A DNA stretch of 64,000 nucleotides, from positions 2,823,638 to 2,887,637 of the forward strand of contig JAJEKV010000012.1 in NCBI GenBank assembly GCA_021234155.1, written 5' to 3'. How positions within the stretch are numbered: the first letter of the stretch is position 1; every line of letters starts with the position of its first letter. This document shows positions 23,190 to 34,060 of the stretch, in pieces. The notes under the pieces were generated by a model. That model saw nothing but the letters and a program-made list of their open reading frames with translations. It was not told the origin of the DNA and searched no databases. Origin of the DNA: Isoetes taiwanensis. Its lineage: Eukaryota; Streptophyta; Lycopodiopsida; Isoetales; Isoetaceae. A program made the position numbers and the translations under genes.

Positions 23190-23704
23190 AAGGTGGAGAT
23201 GACACTCTATGCAACTTTGAACGCAGCCATTTGCAAACCAAGCAACACCTTGATAGTTACCCTCAGAATCTTAAGAAAAGAAGAGACGAAATTGAGCTGA
23301 AAGTGGACAATGAACAAGATGACGAGCAAGCAAATGAAGAAGATATATGCAAAGAAAACAAGGCTCTTGTTGATTTTTGCATGGCCAACGAGGTTGCTAA
23401 TTTTACAACAAATGGCAGATCTATTTTCAAGCTTCTGGAGGAATCTATTGGCAGTTATGCAAGACGAGAAGACATGAGGATTGGTTGCATCACATGCGAG
23501 AAGCCACTTGACTTATTTCCTCAAACTGGGGGCCTAAATCGACATATGACAGACCATATTGTTTCTAAACGCCATGTTCATGCTGCAATGGAGGCAGAGC
23601 GAAAAGCTAATGATGTGCCTTCGAAGGGTGGTCGCCCAAAGAAGCTTGTTGAATCAGATCCTCGGCAAGGCAAGCTGTCATCTTTTTTCAAATCTGGTAT
23701 GTAA
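23190..23704 (+). other. Two Cys/His zinc-finger-like clusters in the unknown gene
   Basis: The first cluster reads C-L-E-C-DRRYGKGGDDTLC with His residues after it (23,165-23,250). The second reads C-I-T-C-EKPLDLF with HMTDH and a later RH (23,488-23,575). The block ends in a GRPKK basic patch (AT-hook-like) and KLSSFFKSG before a GTATGT donor at 23,699. This suggests DNA binding. Confidence 0.5.
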
Positions 23705-24079
23705 TCCTTTGCACACTTTAAATACTTTCTTCAGTAAGTAACAACCATGTGAAGGAAGATGAATACGTGATATGTTACAGCTGGATCAGTTAGTACAGTG
23801 GATCAAGCATCTTCAAGCGGCAGCACATGTCAGTGGTTAATGTTTGCTTGTCATTTTTACTGTAGGGAATGTCTCTTCCTTTTCTTCTTTTTAAATATAT
23901 TCATTGCTATTAGATGCTTCAGAGCCCGCTTCTTTGGCCTTGTTGTGCTGGGGTTTTTGGCAGAAGAAGTATAGATATTGTAGTTGTGTAAAAGATTTGA
24001 GGCCTTTTTCAAATGAGCTAAAGTTAGGAACACACTGGTACTGTGAACCCTTACTATAAAACACGTTTGAGGTGAACAA

Positions 24080-24262
24080 GAATAGAATAGAATAGAATAG
24101 AATAGGTTTTTAGCGTCCACGGAGACCAATTGGCCTATGGGACCCAAACAAAAAGAGAGCAGCAAGCGTATTACTGACAGGATTAAAAAACCCCCGCCCC
24201 GAAGGGTTTTCGAGGGAAAAACCTTAGCAGTAATAAGCATGCTGATAGAAATTAATGGCACT
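24080..24262 (-). mobile_element. 5'-truncated LINE 3' end with pentamer tail
   Basis: Read on the minus strand: an arm, the conserved core (TTTTTCCCTCGAAAACCC, then TTCGGGGCGGGGG, then TTTTTTAATCC), the opposite arm, GGTCTCCGTGGACG, and a tail of ATTCT repeats at 24,105-24,080. The same order is found at 32,025-32,189 and 59,786-59,945, where it follows LINE coding sequence. It sits in an intron-like gap of the unknown gene. Confidence 0.75.
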
Positions 24263-24633
24263 TTTTGACACATGTCATGCAACCGAGTGAGCGCTAGTGG
24301 AGAACCTTTTACAAAATTTCAATGTTCACATTGTGCTTCAATACCAAAAGAAAAGGACTTCTATATGAGAGTTCATAGGCAAAATGACAATAAGATTGCA
24401 ATGGAGTGTAGAACTACTCAATTGCATATACGGGTGGATTACTTAAATAGTATTGAGGTGAATAGGATGGCTAGGACTGCTACACATGAAGTTAGAAAGT
24501 TAAAATCTGAATTGTTATTTGCAAAGATGAAGGTTACAACATTCGCCATGAAGACAAGATCCTTGTAGGAGAGCTTGGCAGAATCAATGAATAGGAAAGA
24601 CGTGAGGAAATTCTGTCAAGACGTAATGCAGAT

Positions 24634-25850
24634 CGATCCGACGGATCGCGATTCTCGAGCCAGACGAGCATGCAAGAGTTGCATGCGTTGCCTGCATGCA
24701 TTGCATGCATTTCGGGCCTCTCATCCGGTTAGGGGATCGCTATTTCTTCCGCATTAAGCCTTCTCAGCTTCTCATCGGCTTTCTCTTAAGCCAGGTGTTT
24801 TCAGGTTATGTTCTATGCTCTCATGCAGAGGAGGGGCTTCCTCTTGCATGGGTTGACCTTTCGTGGCATTTCCTATCATTCTTGTTTCTCTTCGACCGAC
24901 CTTTCTGGCGTATCCCTTCACGGCGTTTCTTATCGTTCTCGGTTCTCTTCTACCTTGGCCTGCGTTGACCTTTCCCGGCGCATCCCTTCTGGCGTTTCCC
25001 TATCTTTCGTATCTCTTCCTATCCTTCTCGTCTAAGCTTCTACCTCGGCATTCCTCCACTATGGGGCAATTCTTGAGCCTTCATCTCGGATCGGCGGGAA
25101 GTTCTCTTCTTTTCGGGCGTTGTTGTGTCATGCGGTCGCGGCTTCGAGAATCTTGGTCGATCCGACCGGATCGCGATTCTCGAGCAGGCGAGCATGCAAG
25201 AGTTACATCGTTGCTGCATGCATTGCATGCATTCCGGGCCTCTCATCCGGGTTAGGGGATCGCTATTTCTTCCTGCATTAAGCCTTCACTTCTCGCCAGC
25301 TTTCTCTTCGCCCAGCAGTGTTTCAGGTTATGTTCTATGCTCTCCCTCCCTCCCTCCCTTAAGTATTTTGTTTTATATATGTTGTTCGGCGTGGCACGGC
25401 TTTGAAATCAACCCCTCGCTTTTTGAGGTTTTGTTCTTCTCTATTGTGTTTTTGTGGTCTTATGCAGAGTGCAGGCGTTGCCGGCGTTGGTTTCTTTTTG
25501 GAGCGTGGGTTTTTTGGGAAGTTTAGCAGCCGGCGTTGTCTAAGCCCACTGCCTAGGGCTTATCGCTAGGGTTTTTCCTCGAAAACCCGAAAGGGCGGGG
25601 TTTTTTAATCCCGGCGATAAGCCCTAGGCAGGTACACTAGCCAAACATCTATGATATATTTTTGTATTTTGGGGTCCAGGTGTTATGACTGGATATTCCC
25701 TGTATTTTTTGTTTTTTGGGTAGCTTGCGATATGCAGCTACCCACTCTCTACCATTGTAATTACACTGCTGGGATGAATAGAAAAGCCCCATCCATATCG
25801 GGCGTTGTTGTGTCATGCGAGTCGCAGCTCGAGAATTGAAGCACACTGTC
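24634..25850 (+). repeat. Tandem pair of TIR-bearing repeat units inserted in the unknown gene
   Basis: A roughly 190-bp segment starting GATCCGACGGATCGCGATTC occurs at 24,634-24,825 and again, about 90% alike, at 25,155-25,345. A second block (GGGCGTTGTTGTGTCATGCG) occurs at 25,114 and 25,799. Ends of the first unit are imperfect inverted repeats: CGGATCG-CGATTCTCGAGCC at the left, and its counterpart reversed near 25,140-25,165. This fits two DNA-transposon-like units side by side. Coding sense of the host gene stops at the left edge and seems to resume at about 25,836. Confidence 0.55.
25549..25631 (+). repeat. Perfect 18-bp inverted repeat enclosing the conserved core
   Basis: Arms CTGCCTAGGGCTTATCGC (25,549-25,566) and its exact complement (25,614-25,631) enclose a 47-base core that matches the LINE 3'-UTR core at 24.2, 32.07 and 59.83 kb (TTTTTCC-TCGAAAACCC, GGGCGGGG, TTTTTTAATCC). 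A related GTACACTAGCC follows (GTACTAGCC at 32 kb). No pentamer tail is present. Confidence 0.8.
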
Positions 25851-28800
25851 AAGGTAAGTTTAATGGAAAACTTGCCTTGTGGGACTTTTTGAGAGATATT
25901 GCTCAAAATATAATTAGATCACAAGAGGGCGTCAAAACCACGTGCATCAATGGGAGGGGGCAATTTTTTACCCTTTTCCGTATGTATACTAGGGGTCATA
26001 GGGGTTTTGGGATGTTCTCCTAGTTGTAAAAGCATACGGAAAGGGGTCAAATTTGTATATCAGAAACACGTATACTAGGGGTTTTTCGGCTACCCTATGC
26101 ACGCAGGTGGCATATCCCTTATAAAGAAGGTGGATCCCCCGGGTTAGATCAGGGCATAAGAAGAGGTATACAGACACAACAAAAGCTTTGTTTGAGACTA
26201 TTAAAATATGGGGTGGCAAGAGAATGCACAACTTCCTTTCCATGAATTTTGGTGGACCTAGCATTGCTACAACATTGCGTTCTACAAGGGAGAACTTTTT
26301 TTTATAGAGACGGTATTAGAGATGAAACCTTTAAACACCTTGCACGTACATACTCCAGACATATGTATGGGCAAGGCTTACCATTAGGAGAAGTGCCAGC
26401 ACTCGTGGCAGAGGATGAGACGGTTATTAAGCGTGCTATTAGATGGGTACAAAGAGATTAATGTTTAATTAGATTTTGTGGGAACAAGGAAGGTCATATT
26501 TGTGATGGAACATTTGAGGTTAGGGTTGGATCAGGCAAGCCGGGTTATAATAACGTTATGAAGGCATTTGAACTCAATAACATTTGTCACTATGCACGTG
26601 TCCTTATAGTTAATCCTTTGCACATAAAGCTTCCCAAGCTTGTTCTTGCCGTGATTTTAACTTGCAATAAGTTTGGCCACTTTGAGATAAGACGACAGTG
26701 GGAGCAAGTTCAAAGGTTATGAGATGTTCATTTGAGGAAGGTTGTGGGCCCCCTGATTGGCCATAGTTCAGATGGAGATGCTCGAAGAAGAGTGTGCATG
26801 TTCGAGGATTATGCATCAGTAAAGGCAAGTGAAAATTCCTATTGCATGCCGTGGGATGGATGGACATTAAGTGTTGTGCAAAAAGGTGGTCGTGATGTGT
26901 ATGGATTGCACGATCAAGACTCCGTGCATAATGGAAAGAAGCTGGTTAATCCTTTGGACAATGCAAGTAGAAGACTTTACTTAGGAAATGAGCTTGTGAC
27001 TTTAAATGACGTTTGGCTCATCTTTGAATCATGCCAAGGAAACCATAGGTTGGAAGCTGGAGATGTGAAGAGGAAAGATAGACAGAATTGGCGGGCTACT
27101 CAATGCTTGCTTCCCGAAAAGTGCAAACGTGCTTAAGACAACTTAGAGATGGAGAATACGGGCCTCCAACAAGAAACTTGGGAACCAAAGTGTATTTGAG
27201 CATTGTTGCACTGTACATAAACATCTTTCTTTCTCCTACAATGGATTTGCACTCAAGATTGAAGGCCACAAGCAACAACATCATTTTTCTTCAGTTAGTA
27301 CATATAATTATACGATTTACCTTGTCTTGATTAGCATGCGTGTCTGATACATCAATTGTTCTTTTTTGTGACAGATTATGGAGATTGTGGTTAAAACACC
27401 ATCATGAGCACTCCGTCACTAGAAATTTTATAAGTCAAGAAACTTTCATGGATGTTCAATTGTTATGCCATTACGTGGTGTTGCTCATCAGGTACTTTAG
27501 GGATTATTTTTGTACTCTCGAAGTGCCATTGGATTGCACTAGTTCAAATGCATGCGAGAACTTTTTCTTAAAAGTGGGAGACATGGTACGGAATGAAAGA
27601 TCATATGATGGAGCTGATTTGTTGGAAAGTGTTAGTGGCACTAAACTATATTGCAGAATTCCAAGCCTCAACTAGTCTGTTGTTTCCAGCATCACACGCC
27701 AAACAAAAGCACATTTGGCAAAAACTAGAGAAAAATGTAGGTGCTGATGGAGAAGCTTTGAGATGTAATTTGGCAGATTTCAGCCTTGTGGATACGGATG
27801 AGAAGATCATAGCTGCTTTGAAGAAAGGACTTGCACATGCGCAGGAATTGTGTGCTCTTGTAGGTATTGCATGTTCAAGCACAACAGATTGGTTTCATAC
27901 TCCATGGGCTTTTAAAAATTGCTTTCATACAGACTACAACAAGGACTTGAACTCTTCATGTTTGGGAGATGAGACTGATATCGATGCTAAAATTGTGGAA
28001 CATAATATTCAGCAGGAAATTGCTGAAGTTGGTTCTCAAGAGTTTAATGAAGCTGCTCTAGCACAATCTGAGATGAGACATATTTTTGATGAAATGCTGG
28101 ACAGGATGGAGCATAAGACTGATATGAAAACAGATTGGTGTGTGCAGGTAGGTGGAAAGCAGATTTTCAAGTCCACTCTTGTGAGTCAATTGAATGAGAA
28201 CCCATGGCTTTCCAAAGATAGATTGACAAAGGTGAAAACTTTAGTGTATCCTGTCGAGAATAAGAAGTTGGATGCTCAAACATTTTTAGAAATTGGATCA
28301 GATTGTGCAGTGTACTTTGAAGAACCATTGCAAGATAAGTGAATGCCAAGGACTAGAGCTGCCTCAAAGAAGAGATAAGGGTTGAGAAGGTTTGGTACCT
28401 TGGAAGAGTGTTGAGCATGTGTAGAAATGTTGGAAATGCATGGAGAGAGAGAGCAGAGAACCCATGGACTTGGTTAATCGCCCATCCTTTGCAATGCAAG
28501 TAAATCTTGCATACTATACATCATACAGAAACAAAAACGGCAAAGAATCATGGTTTACTTATGATTTATCTGACAACCGACTAATTGACCTCGAGTCCAT
28601 TATATCTCTTGCATGTTTGACATATGAAGCTAAGGCAAATAGATATATGCTTGCTGAAAATGATAGACACCAATTGAATAAGTTCGTTGTTGAAGAGTCT
28701 AGTGGTAAAGTTTGATTTGTGGTGTTTGCGCATAAGAAGATTTCTACTAATGAAGTGAACTCGCCTCTTTTTGTGATACAGGAAGTAAAGTGAAAGAGAA

Positions 28801-28859
28801 ACTAATATGAAAGGAGCATGTCTTACATGAATCTTATCAGAAAAACATGACAGTCCAGT

Positions 28860-30236
28860 CATATACGGACGAGTTCAAATGAGCGCAGGGCAGTTGAAGG
28901 GTACATAGAGGGCTTATCCCCTACCTTAAGGAAAATGGTTCGAGCAATAGACCCCAAGACAGTTGCAGAAGCGGAGGCTAAAGCCCTTAGCCTAGAAGAC
29001 TAGAAGAGGATACTCCCCAATATCATCCATCACGACCCTCTTCCTTCAGTCAGAACAAGGGGTATACACCTTTTAGAGGGCGCTCACCTAGTCCTGGGCC
29101 TCCAAAATTCTATGGGATATCAGAAGTCGAAAAGAAAGTTTCCTTCACCATACCGGATAAGTCTACCAACAACACCGGGGAGCTTTCAGGGATATCCTTC
29201 AAGCCATTCCCAAGGAAGCTCGTGAACAGTTACGTAAGGATAGGGCTTGCTATCGGTGCTTCCACCTGGGACACCGTATGCAGGAATGTCCCTATATTAC
29301 ACAGACAGTGCATGATCTTGGTACGCCCTTGCTGATATGGATTGGGAAGGCGTAGGGGACCCAAACTATCCGGACGACGTGGCTGACGGTGACGCGCCTG
29401 ACTATATACAAGGTGAGTCCCATATTTATGCTGCCATTGAAACGCGATTTTATTAGCTATGCTAATAAAACCAATGGATAATTATGGATTTTATTGGCAT
29501 AATTAATCTAATTATGCTAATTTGGTCTAATTAACTAAATATCACCAATGAGGGGGTGCCACCTGGCCCAAGTCGATTGTAAGCCTTTCATTATCTTCAA
29601 GGACACTGGCAGCATTTGCATCTCCTAGAATGGCAGAGGCCTTACAGCTCACTCCTTTGAAGTCTAAACCACGTCCAGTTACGTTGGCTAGTGGGGCTGT
29701 ACGCCACACACGTGGTCGACGCATCAATTTGAACATCCAGCTGCTAGGAGCACCTGTTGCTCTAGGAGTGGAAATAATGGATATTGGCCGTTATGATCTC
29801 ATTGTGGGAATGGAATTTCTGGCTGCTGCCAAGGCCAACATTGACTGTGAGAAGCGGGAGTTACCTTTAATGCAGCCAGTGGAGCCCGAGTGACCATAGC
29901 AGGTAAGCCGGTTATTCCCATTATGCAATGTATTTCATTACGCCAGTTCCATAGGGCTCTAAAGAAATCTCAGATCATTGGCATGATCCGACTTGCTTCA
30001 GTGGAAGCTAAGTCTGAAGTTCTTGATACCTTGCCTCCGGCAATAGCGTGGGTTCTTCGGGAATACCATGACCTATTTCCCGAAGAGATTCATCGCTTGC
30101 CACCTTTTAGAGGAGTGGAATGTGAAATTACCTTAGAACCAGGCACTAAGCCTACCAGCAAGGCCCCATATCGAATGAGTATTCCTGAATTAACAGCTTA
30201 AGAAGCAGTTGCAAGAGCTCCTCAAATTAGGCTTCA
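28860..30236 (+). pseudogene. Gypsy D/E gag, zinc knuckle, protease and RT start
   Basis: gag pieces: AVEGYIEGLSPTLRKMVRA near 28,895 and a CCHC knuckle CYRCFHLGHRMQEC near 29,255. Protease: KDTGSICIS near 29,600 (aspartic D-T-G box), then RYDLIVGMEFLAAAKANID (29,790-29,850). The RT lead-in PYRMSIPELTA ends near 30,200. Frames change several times, and an LTR piece interrupts gag and protease at 29,431-29,576. Confidence 0.8.
29431..29576 (+). repeat. Fragment of the same LTR family inside gag-protease
   Basis: About 145 bases from GATTTTATTAGCTATGC to GTGCCACCTGGCCCAA are nearly identical to 42,062-42,190 in the 3' LTR. They lie between the zinc knuckle and the protease DTG box, where no LTR belongs. 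A rearrangement, or capture during reverse transcription, is likely. Confidence 0.8.
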
Positions 30237-33200
30237 CTAGTAACGGTGTGCGGCGTTCTTCTGCAATGTCCTATCACGTGTTTTTACTTGGCCTTAACAT
30301 CCATACGTGCAACTTTTGTCAAAATCTTAGGTTGATACTGGCAAGAATAGGCTTTTGTGGTTATTTTTACTATTGAAAACTGTCTAATGACAGTATCGTC
30401 AATGTATTGACTTTGCATCTAAAGGATGGATTTATTTAGTAGAGAAAACAATGCTTTATAAAGAATGTGGGGGGCAATTAAATTTACCTCTAGTAAATAC
30501 GTCTGGCATTGTCGCACATAAGTACAAGGCATGTGTTGTAAGAGTGATGCCATGGACTTAGTACCATACGGATTGCCTTCAGTGTAAAGCTATGTTTCCA
30601 TTAGCAGGACCAAACTTCAAGATTTGAGAAAATTTTGATAGCAAGTCGATGCACCATTTCAATGAGATTTGACTTCAAAGAAGCCATAACATCTTTAGAA
30701 ATCAAAGTTCAACTTGGGTTTCCTCCAACAAGGTTGTGTCCATGATAATATACCCTAAGAGTGATCCTATGAGTTTATACCATATGGATCCTAGAGGTAT
30801 GTTGTCATATGAGCCTTCAATGTAAGATTCGGGTATATGTTCTAGTTGACAGGAGTATAGGATTTTCATGTGGAATTGGTACCATATATGTCCTATTTGA
30901 GAGGAGTATACGATTTATTGTTTGCAGACATAAGAAGATGAACTTATTTTTGAGTAATAGTGCAGGACCAAACAAACCAAACATGCTACTAAAATCAAAC
31001 CTAAGCATAAGAGCAACTCAATCATCATGGCTTTGATCAATCCTCTAGGTCCCCACATCATAAACAATTCCACATTATTAATGATTGGCCACCATTGCCA
31101 TTCTACAATTTTAATATAGGCGACCATGAAATTATAGGCATGTGTACATTTCATGCCCTCTGTCCAACCCTCGATTTCTTTCTTTTCCTCTCTAAATTTG
31201 GCCAGACACTTTTCGTGCAATTCTTCAAAGGACAATAATTTAGTTATGCTAAATATTAGTACATCACATCAATTCATTTAAGAATAGGAGGCATGAGATA
31301 ATGAAATGGGAGAGTATATATACCATTTGATATCTTGATGTGGCTCAACTCGATAACGTACTATTTTCTAGATTATAGATAAGGTCTAAGAAAAGAAGTA
31401 TATCTTATGTTTCACATCCAAAGTTTTTAGCAAGGGAGGTTGCATCTTCTGACTTTTATCTGCAAATGGAGAATGTCATAATAAATTCTTGTGTAACAAA
31501 GTAATAGTAGTGATTTGTAAACAAAAGCTTTTAAACATTAAGCTCTTAATGCATGAACTCTCTTTCCCCGAAAAGTATTTTTACAGCAAAGCAATAATAA
31601 TTTATAAAAGATTGTGTGTATTTCGAAAAGTTCTGATCCATGAAGCATTAAATCTTTGAAGCTATAGCAAATACATTTTTAAAGATGTTACAAATGTTCC
31701 AACAATTAATCATTGTTAGGTAAAGATTTTGCTGCCACAAGGCAACATTACAGCACGATTTCCCATAGCAACTGGTTGGTTGAACCGTTCTTGAATAACA
31801 ATCAACATATTGCAAAAGATTAAACATGATACATGAAGGGAATTACCATTTTAACAGTGCGTAAATAAATGGATTTTGAAATAAACCAAAAGATCCAAAA
31901 GTTCTCCATCTGATCTAGTCAACATATGTGCTGGCCTTGGCAACATATAAAATTCTCTTAGATAGAAAATCTTGTATACAACAATACTATGCAATCTGCA
32001 TAAGCATGGTTCATGGACATATGGGCTTGTCTAGTATCATCATTACTGCAAAGGTTTTTCCCTTGAAAACCTTTCGAGGCAGGGGTTTTTTAATCCTAGT
32101 AGTAATGATTGTACTAGCCCATTGTATGGGTCCCATGACCTATTGGTCTCCGTGGACGTTAAAAAAACTATTCTATTCTATTCTATTCTTTTAAGTCCTT
32201 GCAACCACAGCATAGCATGACTTCACCATGCATGCATCTATTCCAGGATCCAATAGATACATATTTTCTTATGACAATATTACATCGGTGTGCCTCAAGC
32301 ACATATAATCTGCAACAATAACAAAATATCAGAAGGATGAATACAAACTAACAAATATGTTTGAAGATTTTAGAATCATAGAATAAGTAAAAAAATGTAG
32401 ATTAACTTTAGAGGCAGAAACTGTGCTTGGCTGTAGATATGCCACTTAAAAGGTTTGACAGAATAATATAAATTTTAAACTGAAGAGATCCCCTGTTGTT
32501 TATTTGTTGTCACAACTCCTCTAGATATATGTTTTCAAACATGTTAGCAAACAAAAAAAATAGAAGGATCTAACCTGCACAGAATGTGCTAGGTTAATCT
32601 GCACAGAAGGCTCATTCACAAGGCAATTCCTTTGTTGAATGCAAATGTTAAATATGCATGAGCAATTGGTTTTAAGGATGGGACTGCAACATCTGTTTCA
32701 CAATAAGAATATATGTCAGGCGTATTCTTCCCTGTATTGTGCCACAAAGTGCAAACATTAATTTGTTTTGGAAGATCAAATAAGTAAATTTTATTGGTAA
32801 ATGAAGCTAATGCTTCTGTGACCAAAATGATAATGAAGACATATAACTATGCAGAGAACACTACACTGTGTGTGCAACGGAAGTGGAGCTAAGAAATTCT
32901 AAATTTGGCCATTGATTACCTGTTCTGATTACCTGGAATATGGGGTACATAGACTATGTACATAAGAAATTGTGACGGATGAACTAATTCACATAGCTGG
33001 TCCACAAAAGTTGCAGATCTGGCTACTCTAAAAATCTGTCCATAGAATGCATTTTGTAGCTACAGCTTCTCTAGAAGTTGTCAGATGCGGTAGGTAATAA
33101 AATCATGAGCTTTTAGAGGATGCAGCTATGGAAAACAGAAATCAAACTGGATGCAGCAAATCGAAACTCTAGTGGATATGTAGCCTTTACCATAAAAAGG

Positions 33201-34060
33201 CCAAAGGCCGAATATCAGAAAGGACCAGATAGCTGAGGGAGATACAGAAGCAGCCGATACAATCTGTAGGAAATGTTTGGGCTGTCGGATTTGGGGCTGT
33301 TTGGATACTGCTTAGGATCTTATAAACTCAACCATTAAAAGATTTAGAAAACTTAGAAACTCAATCGAAACTCAACCCTTGGATGCAGTAAATCGAAACT
33401 CAAACCTGTTCGCCGTGTTCGGATGCTGAGCTCCACTTTTCAGCCAATTTTTGCCCCCTGCAGACGGGTTTACATGTTTTGATAAGAAAAAAATAACCTT
33501 AATGCATGACAACAAATAAAATAGAAGGAGAATCTACCTGCACCCAGTAATTCCAAGGCTTCAAGGCACAGGTCTGATGTTATCCCTCTGAACCCTACGA
33601 CGGAATGGAGCAAAAACCTGTCTTCGAGAAATCCTAAAGAAATAATGAGCCCAAAAAAACTTAAGCAATACAAATGCAAGAGATGAGTAAATACTCAGGA
33701 TTAGGGTGTTGCCTGCTCCAGCAATCAATGATGGATTGGAGAAAAAAATATACAACTGATTCACGCATTGCACCCTAAACTGTCTCCAAGCTCCAAACAC
33801 TCTTATTTTCTAGCGGCATTGAACCCAGCCCACCCATCTTCAAAGTGAGATCCACTGCCGAGAAGTCCGCTGCTGCAAAAAATTTTGTATGATGGGGTAA
33901 AGGGAGGGACACTTTCGTATAGATATTTGGGGAAAAAGGCCAGAACACTGGAAAAAATAGGTTTTTTGGCCGGAAATCCGTTTTTTTTTCCAAAAGTCAC
34001 GCCTGAAAAAGGGCACATCGGCATCAGCAGAAAACCCAAGAAACTTTTTAAGTAAGTAGA
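30237..34060 (-). mobile_element. Helitron 1, non-autonomous, minus strand
   Basis: On the minus strand the element begins TCTACTTACTTAAAAAG (34,060 downward) and ends CCGTTACTAG (at 30,237), with host A on the left (30,236) and host T on the right (34,061). Helitrons start with TC, end with CTAG or similar, insert between A and T, and make no target duplication. Dropping the segment rejoins the gypsy RT reading frame at the usual place, which supports exact borders. Only a weak hairpin precedes CTAG. No Rep or helicase is seen. It carries a LINE 3' end (32,025-32,189) and short frames such as 32,825-32,616 (minus) that may be captured exons. Confidence 0.75.
32025..32189 (+). mobile_element. 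5'-truncated LINE 3' end with (ATTCT)n tail
   Basis: It is identical to 59,786-59,926 over about 140 bases, up to the start of the tail. Arms 32,039-32,049 and 32,099-32,109 pair fully if one G-U pair is allowed. The tail of ATTCT repeats runs 32,169-32,189. The identity shows the two copies are young. It lies inside Helitron 1. Confidence 0.85.

Larger units (their letters stand above)
22705..28717 (+). pseudogene. Broken multi-exon gene of unknown family with zinc fingers and a possible DDE nuclease fold
   Basis: Plus-strand coding blocks follow one another for 6 kb: 22,705-23,102, 23,190-23,704, 24,272-24,640, 25,840-25,900, 26,249-27,290, 27,375-28,342 and 28,440-28,717. Blocks 2 and 3 hold three Cys/His clusters. 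Later blocks show CDGTFE near 26,505, SSDGDARRR near 26,770, a Trp-rich LWRLWLKHHHEH at 27,375, and SNACENFF near 27,548. The spaced Asp, Asp and Glu-in-CE pattern could be an RNase-H-like DDE site, as in transposases, but this is inference. At least one in-frame stop (26,459) and several shifts break it, and repeats are inserted in it. I recognise no named family. It could be a decayed transposon or a domesticated derivative. Confidence 0.45.

Noticed and set aside
23857-24282. 141-codon minus-strand open frame
   Set aside because: It is made of the LINE 3' UTR, its pentamer tail and flanking sequence; the residues follow the repeat (FYSILFYS).
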